The translations under genes and the position numbers were made by a program. A stretch of 64,000 bases of DNA from DAOUKH01 sp965219875 (lineage in GTDB: Bacteria; Chloroflexota; Dehalococcoidia; SHYB01): the NCBI GenBank assembly GCA_965219875.1, contig CBDCOW010000001.1, positions 434,001 to 498,000 of the forward strand, written 5' to 3'. Below are positions 1 through 7,876 of the stretch, piece by piece. Within the stretch, counting starts at the first letter, position 1; each line of letters opens with the position of its first letter. The notes under the pieces were generated by a model, which saw nothing but the letters and a program-made list of their open reading frames with translations, was not told the DNA's origin and made no database searches.

Positions 1-351
1 TTCCCGGCCCCGCCCCTCCGACGCGCCCTTGGGGCGCGTGCCCTCTTTCAGTTTTCCCCCAGAGGGGGAAAGGTTTATGGCGCTCCCCTTCGGGGAGAGG
101 CGGACTTCGATGACCCGCGGTGGTTGCGAGGCGGCCCCTCATCTCAATCTTCTCCCGTGGGGAGAAGAGGTAAGACTTCCCGGCCCCACCCCTCCGACGC
201 GCCCTTGGGGCGCGTGCCCTCTTTCAGTTTCCCCCAGAGGGGGAAAGGTTTAAGGCGCTCCCCTTCGGGGAGGGGCAGACTTCGATGACCCGCGGCGGTT
301 GCGAGGCGGCCCCTCATCTCAATCTTCTCCCGTTGGGAGAAGAGGTAAGAC
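1..351. repeat. Two tandem copies of a ~176-bp noncoding repeat
   Basis: Bases 1-176 and 177-351 are near-identical direct copies starting with TTCCCGGCCCC; a third start at 352 breaks off after about 10 bases. Each unit holds short inverted repeats such as CTCCCCTTCGGGGAG and CCCCCAGAGGGGG, and a CTTCTCCCGTGGGGAGAAG hairpin. It lies just beyond the 3' end of the PIN gene, and no credible gene is seen across 1-385. This is a genomic interspersed palindromic repeat; its function is unknown. The first copy may continue left of the window. Confidence 0.85.
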
Positions 352-385
352 TTCCCGGCCTCGCCCCGCGCGCAAGCGGCGCGGT

Positions 386-832
386 TTACCCGGCGGGGTT
401 CATCGTCCGCAACCCCTCCTCCTCCGCGGCGAGGAGCAGCGGGGGGGCGGCGCAGGTGAACACCGGGGGTTCCGGGGCCGCCGGCCGGAGCGCGAGGCAG
501 CCGGCGAGCTGCAGCGCGTCGTCGGCCCGCAGCGCGTGACGCTCTAGGAGCGCGCAGGCGAGGTCGATCACGGAGTCATTCACGTTCTGCCGAAGGAAAA
601 ACGACTCTAGGTCCTCGCTGAATTGGTCGAGCAAGTCCGAGGCGTCGTCGTCGTCGAGGGCGCCCTCCCGCTGGCGGCGGCCCACCGCCGACCACACCTC
701 GGCCTGCGCGATGGAGAGCACGGCGAACTGGTTGCCGTCGCGAGCGTCGGCGAGCTGCAACATGCGGTCGGTGCCGGGCTCGTCCACGTAGAGCTTGACC
801 AACGCGCTCGTGTCGAGGTAGTAGAGCGCCAC
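386..832 (-). CDS. PIN-domain (VapC-like) ribonuclease toxin
   Basis: 148 aa, the normal size for a single PIN domain. PIN proteins are Mg-dependent RNases, usually the toxin of a toxin-antitoxin pair. The N-terminal YLDTSALVKLY (Asp7), AQAEVWS (Glu45) and LRADDALQLA (Asp104/105) fit the first three acidic positions. The usual fourth acidic position, in a (V/F)xTxD motif, reads FTCAAPPL here, so that Asp seems lost and activity may be altered. It follows an unknown 226-aa gene with a 3-bp gap, the order expected if that gene encodes the antitoxin. No AbrB, Phd or RHH-type antitoxin is recognisable nearby. The family is clear; toxin function is inferred. Confidence 0.8.
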   Translation of the reverse strand: MALYYLDTSALVKLYVDEPGTDRMLQLADARDGNQFAVLSIAQAEVWSAVGRRQREGALDDDDASDLLDQFSEDLESFFLRQNVNDSVIDLACALLERHALRADDALQLAGCLALRPAAPEPPVFTCAAPPLLLAAEEEGLRTMNPAG

Positions 833-835
833 CGA

Positions 836-1516
836 CTACCGTCTCTCGTCGAGCACCGTCTTGGAGAGCGGCTCGCCGCGGATGGGGACGGGGCGGAAAC
901 GCGGGCCGGAGGAGTCGTTCTCCCCAAGCACGCCGATGACCTCGGGATGCGCCCGGTTCACACGAATCGCGGTAACGGGGAAGGCGGGGTTCTTGGGGTT
1001 CGGCACCTTGTTGGTCAGGATCACCCCGTCCTCGATCGCGCTCCGGACGGCCCGGTCGCGAAGCGGTCGCGACTCTGCCCAGTCCGGACACTCCGCCGGA
1101 AGGAAGAGGTCTCGGAACCACTTGAGGGCGACAAAGTCGAAGCCCGGCCTCCGCTCGGCGATTTCAAGCGACTCGAGGAGGTCGCGCCGCAGATCTTCGG
1201 CGTCGAGCGGGGGGTCGGCGCTTTCGTTCCCAACCGCGTCGTAGTCGCGCGGCCCAACCGCGTCGTAGTCGCGCGGCCCAACCGCGTCGTAGTCGCGCGG
1301 CCGCGACTCCGCGCGAGCGGGAGCGCCGAAGTGGATCCTGATCTCGCCGTCCCTGGAGGGCTGCCAGCTCTCAACGGAGGTGTCGCCGCGTGTTCTCCGG
1401 TTTTCCTGCCGGACCTCCACCTCGATGCTCATCCCCCTAGCCTGGGGGAAGGCGTCGAGAATAGGCTTCAACAGGGACTGTTCGAGGTCGTCCAGGGCAT
1501 CACGAACTTCAGACAT
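836..1516 (-). CDS. Unknown protein upstream of PIN gene, with 3x8-residue repeat
   Basis: 226 aa, function not recognised. The start ATG is preceded by AGGAG, and the gene ends 3 bp before the PIN toxin, so the two are probably co-transcribed. The N-terminal 70 residues look like a small alpha/beta domain (LDDLEQSLLKPILDAFP, then IEVEVRQENRR). A perfect triple repeat of PRDYDAVG sits near residues 73-96. The C-terminal half is a separate globular stretch with charged helices. By position it could be an antitoxin or substrate partner for the PIN protein, but it resembles no antitoxin family I know. The tandem repeat looks like recent replication slippage within a linker. Confidence 0.6.
   Translation of the reverse strand: MSEVRDALDDLEQSLLKPILDAFPQARGMSIEVEVRQENRRTRGDTSVESWQPSRDGEIRIHFGAPARAESRPRDYDAVGPRDYDAVGPRDYDAVGNESADPPLDAEDLRRDLLESLEIAERRPGFDFVALKWFRDLFLPAECPDWAESRPLRDRAVRSAIEDGVILTNKVPNPKNPAFPVTAIRVNRAHPEVIGVLGENDSSGPRFRPVPIRGEPLSKTVLDERR
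1229..1300. repeat. Perfect 3x24-bp in-frame tandem repeat
   Basis: Three identical 24-base units (1229-1252, 1253-1276, 1277-1300) inside the 226-aa gene, encoding PRDYDAVG three times. No base differs between units, which points to recent expansion. The copy number could vary between strains and changes linker length in 8-residue steps without breaking the frame. Confidence 0.95.
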
Positions 1517-1672
1517 TGCACAACTCCTATCTACGATAATGAAGCTATTCTACCCGTTCGGTGGTGTTTTCGACACTACCCCGCGAGGGGCGATGCTCGG
1601 TCCCGGCGCCGCGGCCTGCGGCGGTGACGTCATTGTACGGGCGAGTATCCGAGAAGACGGTGCGCCACGTTA

Positions 1673-1701
1673 TTGAACAGGGTTGGGGATTCCCCTAGAC
1701 T
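1673..1701 (+). promoter_or_regulatory. Sigma70-like promoter with palindromic spacer
   Basis: TTGAAC (1673-1678), 17-bp spacer, TAGACT (1696-1701), placed 43 bp upstream of the ATG at 1745. The spacer contains the palindrome GGGGATTCCCC (1685-1695), which could be a repressor site. Read from sequence only. Confidence 0.45.
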
Positions 1702-1744
1702 GTGTCGGCAACGTTCGCGGACTCTTGGCCGACGGGAGGGCGTT

Positions 1745-2149
1745 ATGGTCGTAGCGGGGCTGACGCGTCTGGCGGCTGTGTACATGCTGCTCGTGGCGCT
1801 GGCGGTAGCGGGGCACTTCGTCGCGACGCCCGTGTACGACCCCGACATCGAGGGGACCGCTCGCACCGTCTGGGACATCCTCGACATCTGCATGGTCGTC
1901 GCCGGGGCCTTCGCCGTCATCGCGGGCTTCATGCGGGTCCGCCTCGTCCACTCCCGGACCGACGTGAAGGAATTCATCGCGGCGAACGTCACGTTCTACG
2001 CGGCGGCCGCGCTCCTCTTGCTGCTCCTGTGGAACTGGTTCGATTTGATGTGGGGCAACGGCGGCGATGGTCAGATATGGGCCGTCGTCGACGTTGGACT
2101 GCCCCTTGTACTGGGAGCGACCGCCGTCTACGTGTTCCGGGAAGCCTAG
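1745..2149 (+). CDS. Small multi-pass membrane protein of unknown function
   Basis: 134 aa from the ATG preceded by GGGAGGG; an upstream in-frame ATG at 1673 falls inside the promoter and was not used. Three or four hydrophobic segments are visible: around residues 5-25 (LAAVYMLLVALAVAGHFVA), 43-60 (ILDICMVVAGAFAVIAGF), 78-96 (an Ala/Leu run followed by WNWFDLMW) and the C-terminal 112-130. There are no catalytic motifs and I do not recognise the family. It precedes the deoxyribosyltransferase and ammonium-channel genes on the same strand, with an 80-bp gap. Confidence 0.6.
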   Translation: MVVAGLTRLAAVYMLLVALAVAGHFVATPVYDPDIEGTARTVWDILDICMVVAGAFAVIAGFMRVRLVHSRTDVKEFIAANVTFYAAAALLLLLLWNWFDLMWGNGGDGQIWAVVDVGLPLVLGATAVYVFREA

Positions 2150-2229
2150 GCGGCTGGACAGGCGAGGCCGTGGTTCCGGCGCAGGAGCAGCGCCGGCGGT
2201 CTCACCGCAGGGATGGGCGGCGCGCGAAG

Positions 2230-2694
2230 ATGGCGAAGACGGTCTACCTGGCCAACCCTTACGGCTTCTCGGCCCAGCAGAGGGTAGCTCTGCTGCCGCC
2301 GCTGACGGCGGCCCTGGAGGCCCTGGGCCTGGAAGTCTGGGAGCCGTTCTCGCGGAACAATGCACCGGAGAATCTCTCCGCGCCCGGGTGGGCCTATCGC
2401 GTCGGCCAGGGCGACTTCCGCGACGTCGCGGAGTCCGACGCCATCTTCGCGGTGGTCAACGGCGTGCCGCCCGATGAGGGAGTCATGGTCGAGCTCGGCA
2501 TGGCCATCGCTCTAGGCAAGCCGACCTTCCTCTTCCGTGACGATTTTCGCCGCGCTACCGACAGCGAGGACTATCCGCTGAACCTGATGCTGTTCACCGG
2601 CCTTCCCGAAAACGCCTGGCGGGACTCCTACTACACCCGGCTGGAAGAGATCGCATCGCCGGAGAAGGCGCTGGCGCGATGGGCGCAATCGTAA
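2230..2694 (+). CDS. Nucleoside 2-deoxyribosyltransferase family protein
   Basis: 154 aa, typical length. Enzymes of this family move or hydrolyse the 2-deoxyribosyl group of nucleosides, acting in the cytoplasm in nucleotide salvage or clean-up. The opening YLANPYGFS matches the family N-terminus; DVAESDAIFAVVNG and DEGVMVELGMAIALGKP carry the substrate loop and the probable nucleophile Glu88. The start is the ATG at 2230, where family similarity begins. The stop lies 13 bp before the ammonium-channel start and AGGAGG falls between them, so the two are probably one operon. Whether it uses nucleosides or a related nucleotide is not evident from sequence. Confidence 0.8.
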   Translation: MAKTVYLANPYGFSAQQRVALLPPLTAALEALGLEVWEPFSRNNAPENLSAPGWAYRVGQGDFRDVAESDAIFAVVNGVPPDEGVMVELGMAIALGKPTFLFRDDFRRATDSEDYPLNLMLFTGLPENAWRDSYYTRLEEIASPEKALARWAQS

Positions 2695-2707
2695 GAGGAG
2701 GTACGTC

Positions 2708-4102
2708 TTGAGCACGCTCACACGAGCCCTTTCGCATCACCGTCTTCCCGCGATTCTGGCCGCGACGGGCGTCGCGTCGATCATCCTCTTCCTGGCCCGC
2801 CCGCCGGTCGCGCACGCGGCAGGGGTCGAAGAGGAGACGGTGTTCATCTTCAACACCTTCTCGTTCCTCGTCTGGGGGGCGTTGGTGATGTGGATGTGCG
2901 CCGGGTTCACCATGCTCGAGTCGGGGTCGGTGCGCACCAAGAACGCCTCGATGATCTGCCTGAAGAATATCGGCCTCTACTCCATCGCCGGGCTGGCCTA
3001 TTTCTTCATCGGCTACAACCTCATGTACGTCGACGTGGGAAACGTGATCGGCTCGTTCAATCTCCTCTACGGGCCGACCGCGGAGGAGATCGCGCTGGTG
3101 GGAGGAGAAGGGGACGCGGCGGCTGTCCTCGCGGAGAGCAGCTACGCCACCATGTCGGACTGGTTCTTCCAGATGGTGTTCGTGGCGACGGCGGCCTCCA
3201 TCGTCTCCGGCGCCCTGGCCGAACGGGTGAAGATGTGGTCCTTCTTCCTGTTCGTTCTGGTGCTCACCGGGATCATTTACCCGATCGTGGGCGCATGGAC
3301 GTGGGGCGGCGGCTGGCTCGACGATCGGGGGTTCCAGGACTTCGCCGGCTCCTCCATCGTCCACGGCGCCGGCGGTTGGGCGGCCCTCGCAGGGATACTG
3401 GTGGCCGGGCCGAGGCTGGGCAAGTTCCGCCGCGACGGCACCCCCAGGCCCACGCCGCCCTCCAACATTCTGATAGTGACGCTCGGCGTCTTCATCCTCT
3501 GGTTCGGCTGGTTCGGCTTCAACGGCGGATCGCAGCTGGCGCTGGGAAGCGCCGCCGACGCGGTCGCGATGAGCCACGTGCTGGTCAACACCAACCTTGC
3601 CGCGGCGGCCGGCGTCATGACCGCCCTCGTCGTGTCGCGCTACGTTCTCGGGCGTATGGACCTCTTCGCCGGCCTGAACGGGGCGATCGCGGGGCTTGTC
3701 TCGATTACCGCCGGACCCGACTTCGTCGACCACTATTGGGCGGTCGTCATCGGGGCCATCGGCGGCCTCATCTGCACCATGGGCATCAAGCTCTTGGAGA
3801 AGCTCCGGCTGGACGACGTAGTCGGCGCCGTGCCCGCCCACTTGTTCGCCGGCATCTGGGGGACCCTGGCCGTCTGCATCGCCGCCGGCGGCGACTTCGG
3901 CGTGCAACTGCTCGGCATCGTGACCATCGGCGCGTTCGTCTTCGCGGTCTCGTGGGTGCTGTGGCGGGTGCTGGACATGACGGTAGGCATCCGCGTGGCA
4001 CCGCAGGTCGAACGCCTAGGCCAGGACGCGGGAGAACTGGGAATTGAAGCCTACCCCGAATTCGTCCTCATGCCGGAAGCCGACGACGAGGACGAGGGCT
4101 GA
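2708..4102 (+). CDS. amt: Ammonium transporter (Amt/MEP/Rh family)
   Basis: 464 aa integral membrane protein, about the usual size for Amt. It conducts ammonia/ammonium across the cytoplasmic membrane. The start is TTG, supported by AGGAGG seven bases upstream. An N-terminal signal-like helix (residues 15-37) precedes a predicted 11-helix core. Family marks: MWMCAGFTMLESG (helix 1), DFAGSSIVHGAGGWAAL (first pore His), GWFGFNGGSQLA, and VPAHLFAGIWG (second pore His). The ~50-residue C-terminal tail ends in an acidic stretch. No GlnK/PII gene is adjacent, which is unusual because amt is often paired with glnK. Confidence 0.93.
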   Translation: MSTLTRALSHHRLPAILAATGVASIILFLARPPVAHAAGVEEETVFIFNTFSFLVWGALVMWMCAGFTMLESGSVRTKNASMICLKNIGLYSIAGLAYFFIGYNLMYVDVGNVIGSFNLLYGPTAEEIALVGGEGDAAAVLAESSYATMSDWFFQMVFVATAASIVSGALAERVKMWSFFLFVLVLTGIIYPIVGAWTWGGGWLDDRGFQDFAGSSIVHGAGGWAALAGILVAGPRLGKFRRDGTPRPTPPSNILIVTLGVFILWFGWFGFNGGSQLALGSAADAVAMSHVLVNTNLAAAAGVMTALVVSRYVLGRMDLFAGLNGAIAGLVSITAGPDFVDHYWAVVIGAIGGLICTMGIKLLEKLRLDDVVGAVPAHLFAGIWGTLAVCIAAGGDFGVQLLGIVTIGAFVFAVSWVLWRVLDMTVGIRVAPQVERLGQDAGELGIEAYPEFVLMPEADDEDEG

Positions 4103-4150
4103 TCCCCAGCGACCGTCGCGCGGCCGCCGTAGACATCCGACGCGTGGGCG

Positions 4151-5170
4151 CTACGCCCCAGACTTCCTGAAGTGCGGGATGATGCGCTCGGCGAGAATCT
4201 CGACCACGCGGTAGGCGTGGTACGCCTCCATGCCCGGCCACCAGATCCGGAACAGGAAATAGTCGACGCCGAGCCGGTCGCGGTGCATCTCGATCTGCTG
4301 GATGACGTCGTCGACGCTGCCGATCATGAAGCGCCCTTCGGCGGACAGCTCCTCGAAGGGGATGCGGAAGCTCTCCTTCCCCGGCAGCACCTTGTCCTGT
4401 CCCCAGTCCGCGTAGCGCTGGTACTTCCCCGCGAGATAGGGCTGCGCGATGCGTATCGCCTCTTCCCGCGTCTCTGCTACGTGCATCTCTTTCAGAATTG
4501 GGCGCGTTTCCGGAAGCGGCGTGCCCGCCTTCGCGGCGGCGCCTTCGTAGAGCTTGGCCTGGCGTTCCAGCGTCGGCAGCGCGGCGTGCGGATTGACGAA
4601 CCAGGGGAAGCCCTGCGCGCCGGCGCGCTCGGTGGCGCCGTCGCTGTTGGTGGCCACCCAGATGGGCGGGTGCGGCTTCTGGACCGGCCGAATCGTGCAC
4701 GTAGCGTCGGTGAGGTTGAAGAAGCGGCCCTGGAAGGTGACGTTCTCCTCGGTCCACAGGCGCCGGATAAGGTCGAGCCCCTCGTTCATGCGCGCCACGC
4801 GGGTCTTCACGTCGACGCCGAAGGCCTGATATTCGATGTCGCGGTAGCCGAGTCCGATGCCGAAGACAGCCCTGCCTTCGGTGATCACGTCCAACGTGGC
4901 CACGTTCTCCGCCACCTCGACCGGGTTCAGGATCGCGAGGAGGACGATGGAGAGGATGACGTCCATGTCGCCGGAATCGGCGGCTAAGCGGGCCAGCAAG
5001 GGCAGATGTTGAAGGTTCTGATAGGGGGGCGAGAGATAGTGATGGCCGGCGCAGATGCCGTCCAAGCCGGCGTCGCGCGCGATGCGCGTCAGCTCAACCG
5101 TCTCCCGAAACCGCTTGACCGGCGAGTCGGTCGCGGGGTGCTGAGGCATGACCATGATGCCGAACCGCAT
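4151..5170 (-). CDS. LLM class flavin-dependent monooxygenase (copy 1 of 3)
   Basis: 339 aa TIM-barrel protein of the bacterial luciferase-like family, which uses reduced FMN or F420 and oxygen to hydroxylate or cleave organic substrates. It starts RFGIMVMPQHP; the family patterns GLDGICAGHHYLSPPYQN, LDVITEGRAVFGIGLGY and PHPPIWVATNSDGA are clear, and all three tandem copies share a WGQDK motif in the C-terminal third. GGAGGA precedes the ATG. It is the last of three same-strand paralogues (44-bp gap from the next), probably one transcript. The substrate is unknown; a flavin reductase is not adjacent. The copies differ throughout, so the duplication is old. Confidence 0.85.
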   Translation of the reverse strand: MRFGIMVMPQHPATDSPVKRFRETVELTRIARDAGLDGICAGHHYLSPPYQNLQHLPLLARLAADSGDMDVILSIVLLAILNPVEVAENVATLDVITEGRAVFGIGLGYRDIEYQAFGVDVKTRVARMNEGLDLIRRLWTEENVTFQGRFFNLTDATCTIRPVQKPHPPIWVATNSDGATERAGAQGFPWFVNPHAALPTLERQAKLYEGAAAKAGTPLPETRPILKEMHVAETREEAIRIAQPYLAGKYQRYADWGQDKVLPGKESFRIPFEELSAEGRFMIGSVDDVIQQIEMHRDRLGVDYFLFRIWWPGMEAYHAYRVVEILAERIIPHFRKSGA

Positions 5171-5214
5171 GCGAATTCCTCCGTTTCGGCCCTAGCGTCT
5201 AGGGCTTGGGTATC

Positions 5215-6243
5215 TCAACCGGCGCCTCGGCCGGCGCTCTTCTTGCGGAAGCGTGGGATGACGTGCTCGCCGAACAGCCGGAGACTCTTGAGCGAAAGCT
5301 CGAACGGCGTGCCCGACCAGTGCATGCGCAGGACGATAGGCCCCAGACCCAAGGCCTCCCACCGCGCGAGTTCAGCGGCGCAATCGTCGGGGCTGCCGAT
5401 GATGAACCGGCCTTCCATGAGTTTGGCGAGTTCCCTGCGAAAGTCCTCGGTTGGGCTGATCGTCTTGTCCTGGCCCCAGTCGGCGTAAGCGGCGTACTTG
5501 GCGCCCACGTAGGGCGCGGCCTCGAGGAGCGCCTGCTCGGTCGTCTCGGCGCAGTAGAGCTCGCGCATCGCCGGCAGGGAAACGTCGGCGGGATGCCCCG
5601 CCTCCCGCGCGGCCTTGCGGTACAACGCGACTTGCCGGGCGATGGTGTCGTAATCGGCGTGGGGATTCACGAACCAGGGGATGCCGAGCCGGGCGGCGCG
5701 CTCGACGGCCACGTCGGCGTTGGCGGCCATCCAGAGCGGCGGGTGCGGCTTCTGGAGCGGCTTGGTGGTGGCGTGCACGTCGTCGAGCCGGAAGCGCCGG
5801 CCCTCGAACGTCACCGCCTCTTCGGTCCACAGGCGGCGGACGGCGTCGAGGCACTCGATGGTCCGCGAGACCTTGGTCTTGGGGTCGATGCCGAAGGCGG
5901 CGAACTCCTGCTCGCGGTATCCCGGTCCGGCGCAGACGGTGACGCGTCCTCCGGACAGGATGTCCAGAGTCGCCAACTGTTCGGCCAACTCCACGGGGCG
6001 GTGCAACGAGAACAGGATGGTGGCGCAGAGGCGGATCGATTGCGTCTCACCGGCCAGGCGGGCGAGCGTCGGAATCGGCTGGAGGGCTTGGTAGGGATGG
6101 GCGACGTAGTGATGCCCGATGCTGAGGTGCTTGTATCCAAGGGCCTCGGCTTCGCGGGCCCAGCGGAGAATATTGGGGACACGGCCGGCTAGGTCCTCGC
6201 CGACGGGCACCTGATTCGACCACACCCAGATTCCAAATTCCAC
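5215..6243 (-). CDS. LLM class flavin-dependent monooxygenase (copy 2 of 3)
   Basis: 342 aa luciferase-like TIM barrel. It starts with GTG, preceded by AGGGG six bases away. The N-terminus is FGIWVWSNQVP; YKHLSIGHHYVAHPYQALQ, LDILSGGRVTVCAGPGY and KPHPPLWMAANADVAV are the family's flavin and barrel-strand patterns. WGQDK is kept near residue 255. It is flanked 19 bp upstream and 44 bp downstream by paralogues in the same orientation. Function is an oxygen-dependent flavin monooxygenase of unknown substrate; cofactor (FMN or F420) cannot be told from the sequence alone. Confidence 0.85.
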   Translation of the reverse strand: MEFGIWVWSNQVPVGEDLAGRVPNILRWAREAEALGYKHLSIGHHYVAHPYQALQPIPTLARLAGETQSIRLCATILFSLHRPVELAEQLATLDILSGGRVTVCAGPGYREQEFAAFGIDPKTKVSRTIECLDAVRRLWTEEAVTFEGRRFRLDDVHATTKPLQKPHPPLWMAANADVAVERAARLGIPWFVNPHADYDTIARQVALYRKAAREAGHPADVSLPAMRELYCAETTEQALLEAAPYVGAKYAAYADWGQDKTISPTEDFRRELAKLMEGRFIIGSPDDCAAELARWEALGLGPIVLRMHWSGTPFELSLKSLRLFGEHVIPRFRKKSAGRGAG

Positions 6244-6262
6244 GTTTACCCCTAACCCTCGC

Positions 6263-7267
6263 TCACCGCAGCTGCGGGACCACCCGTTCGGCTACAAGGC
6301 GCATCCCCTTGAGCGACAGGTCCAGCGGCATACCGGCCCAAGTCATGCGGAGATTGACGAGTCCGACGCCCAGATCCTTCCAGGGCCGCAGTTGCTCGAC
6401 GCAGTCCTCCGGGCTGCCCACCGTGAAGCGGTCGCGGAGCAGATCGCGGAATTCCTGGGTAAAGTCCTCTTCGCCGGGGAGGGCCTTGTCCTGACCCCAC
6501 CCCGCGTAGGTCTTATATTTGAGGCCCAGGTACGGCGCCGCCTCTTCGAGCGCCTGCTCCGTCGTCTCCGCGCAGTAGAGCTCCCGGTTCATGGGCAGCG
6601 CGATGTCCCAGGGCTGCCCCGCCTCCCGCGCGGTCTCACGGTACAGCCCCACCTGGCGGGCGATCGTCTCGAAATTCGCGTGCGGATTGATGTGCCAGGG
6701 GACCCCCAGCCGGGCCGCGCGCCGGACGGCGGCGTCGCCGTTGGCCGCGATCCACAGGAGCGGGTGCGGCTTTTGGACCGGCTTCGTGGGAACACGCACG
6801 CCGTCGAGGGCGACGTGGCGGCCATGCATCGTGACCGAGTCCTCGGTCCACAGCCGTCGCACCGCCTCCAGGCACTCCATCGTCCTGGAGACCCGCGTCT
6901 TGGGATCGACGCCGAACGCCGCATATTCCTCCTCGCGGTAGCCGATGGCCGCACCGACGGTCAGCCGGCCCCCGGTAATGACGTCGAGGGTGGCGAGGTG
7001 CTCCGCCAGCCCGACAGGGTTGTGGAGGCAGAAGAGGATCGTGGTGTGGAGGCGCATCGAACCCGTCTCCGCGGCCAGCCGCGCCAGCAGCGGAATCGGC
7101 TGGAACGTCTGATAGGGGTGGGCCACGTAGTGCTGCCCGATGCTGACGTACTCGAAGCCCAAGTCCCTCGCTTCGTGGACGAAGGCCAGCACGTCGGCGA
7201 GGCGGCGTTCCATGTCCTCGCCGGCCTGCACCTGCACCATCGAAGAGATCGACACGCCGAACTTCAT
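6263..7267 (-). CDS. LLM class flavin-dependent monooxygenase (copy 3 of 3)
   Basis: 334 aa luciferase-like TIM barrel and first gene of the three-gene tandem array. It starts KFGVSISSMVQVQAGED; FEYVSIGQHYVAHPYQTFQ, LDVITGGRLTVGAAIGY and KPHPLLWIAANGDAAV are the family motifs, and WGQDK is present. It is closer to copy 2 than to copy 1 (shared HYVAHPYQ and CAETTEQAL stretches). The upstream DNA (7268-7876) holds repeats rather than a neighbour gene, so a promoter must lie there. Substrate unknown. Confidence 0.85.
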   Translation of the reverse strand: MKFGVSISSMVQVQAGEDMERRLADVLAFVHEARDLGFEYVSIGQHYVAHPYQTFQPIPLLARLAAETGSMRLHTTILFCLHNPVGLAEHLATLDVITGGRLTVGAAIGYREEEYAAFGVDPKTRVSRTMECLEAVRRLWTEDSVTMHGRHVALDGVRVPTKPVQKPHPLLWIAANGDAAVRRAARLGVPWHINPHANFETIARQVGLYRETAREAGQPWDIALPMNRELYCAETTEQALEEAAPYLGLKYKTYAGWGQDKALPGEEDFTQEFRDLLRDRFTVGSPEDCVEQLRPWKDLGVGLVNLRMTWAGMPLDLSLKGMRLVAERVVPQLR

Positions 7268-7340
7268 GCCGCGCCCCCTTCGGAGATGTTTGCACTACCT
7301 TGGCCGGCGGAGGGAGAAGCGCCCTCTCTCAGTCTCCCCC

Positions 7341-7664
7341 AGAGGGGGCCTTTGCGTAACCGGGGCTTCCGGCTCCATGGACGTCGGCGCGCCCCGCACC
7401 ACCCCCCACCCTCACCCCAACCCTCTCCCAGCGGGAGAGGGGGGCAAGACCTCCCCGCCTCGGCTGTATTCCAGTCCGCGGGTGGGGAGCACAAGGGTCT
7501 CCAGAGGGGGCCTTTGCGTAACCGGGGCTTCCGGCTCCATGGACGTCGGCGCGCCCCGCTCCACCCCCCGCCCTCACCCCAACCCTCTCCCAGCGGGAGA
7601 GGGGGGCAAGACCTCCCCGCCCCGGCTGTATTCCAGTCCGCGGGTGGGGAGCACAAGGGTCTCC
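7341..7664. repeat. Two tandem copies of a 162-bp noncoding repeat
   Basis: Units 7341-7502 and 7503-7664 are almost identical and begin AGAGGGGGCCTTTGCGTAAC. Each holds the inverted repeat CCCTCTCCCAGCGGGAGAGG. A related, degenerate stretch lies at 8861-9085, so this is a dispersed family. It resembles the 176-bp repeat at the window start in style (short GC-rich palindromes) but not in exact sequence. The 7268-7876 gap otherwise contains no gene that I can support. Confidence 0.9.
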
Positions 7665-7724
7665 AGAGGGGGAGAGGCCGGAGGGAAGGAGAGCGGGCGC
7701 CCACGAGAAGCGCCCCTACGGGAG

Positions 7725-7757
7725 GGGATGGATTCCCGCTTTCGCGGCAATGACGGA
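7725..7757. repeat. Short palindromic dispersed repeat (REP-like)
   Basis: The string GGATTCCCGCTTTCGCGG followed by CAATGACGG matches a short inverted repeat that is widely dispersed in many bacterial genomes, with one mismatch in the second arm. It lies in the 609-bp gap between the LLM array and the next gene. Confidence 0.6.
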
Positions 7758-7876
7758 TACGGGCGGGTTTCGCAAGGGTCACCCCTTGAGCCACGCCGGA
7801 TGCCGACACTTTGCGTCCTAGCGGCGCTGTCTGCGAGAATGACGCAGGTAGCAGCCGATCAATTCGTGGGAGTTTC

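Noticed and set aside
623..1627. Long plus-strand frame across the PIN region
   Set aside because: Antisense to two genes with supported starts and clear PIN motifs on the minus strand; it has no recognisable domain.
7341..7664. Possible CRISPR array
   Set aside because: Only two copies of a 162-bp unit, directly joined with no spacers and no cas genes.
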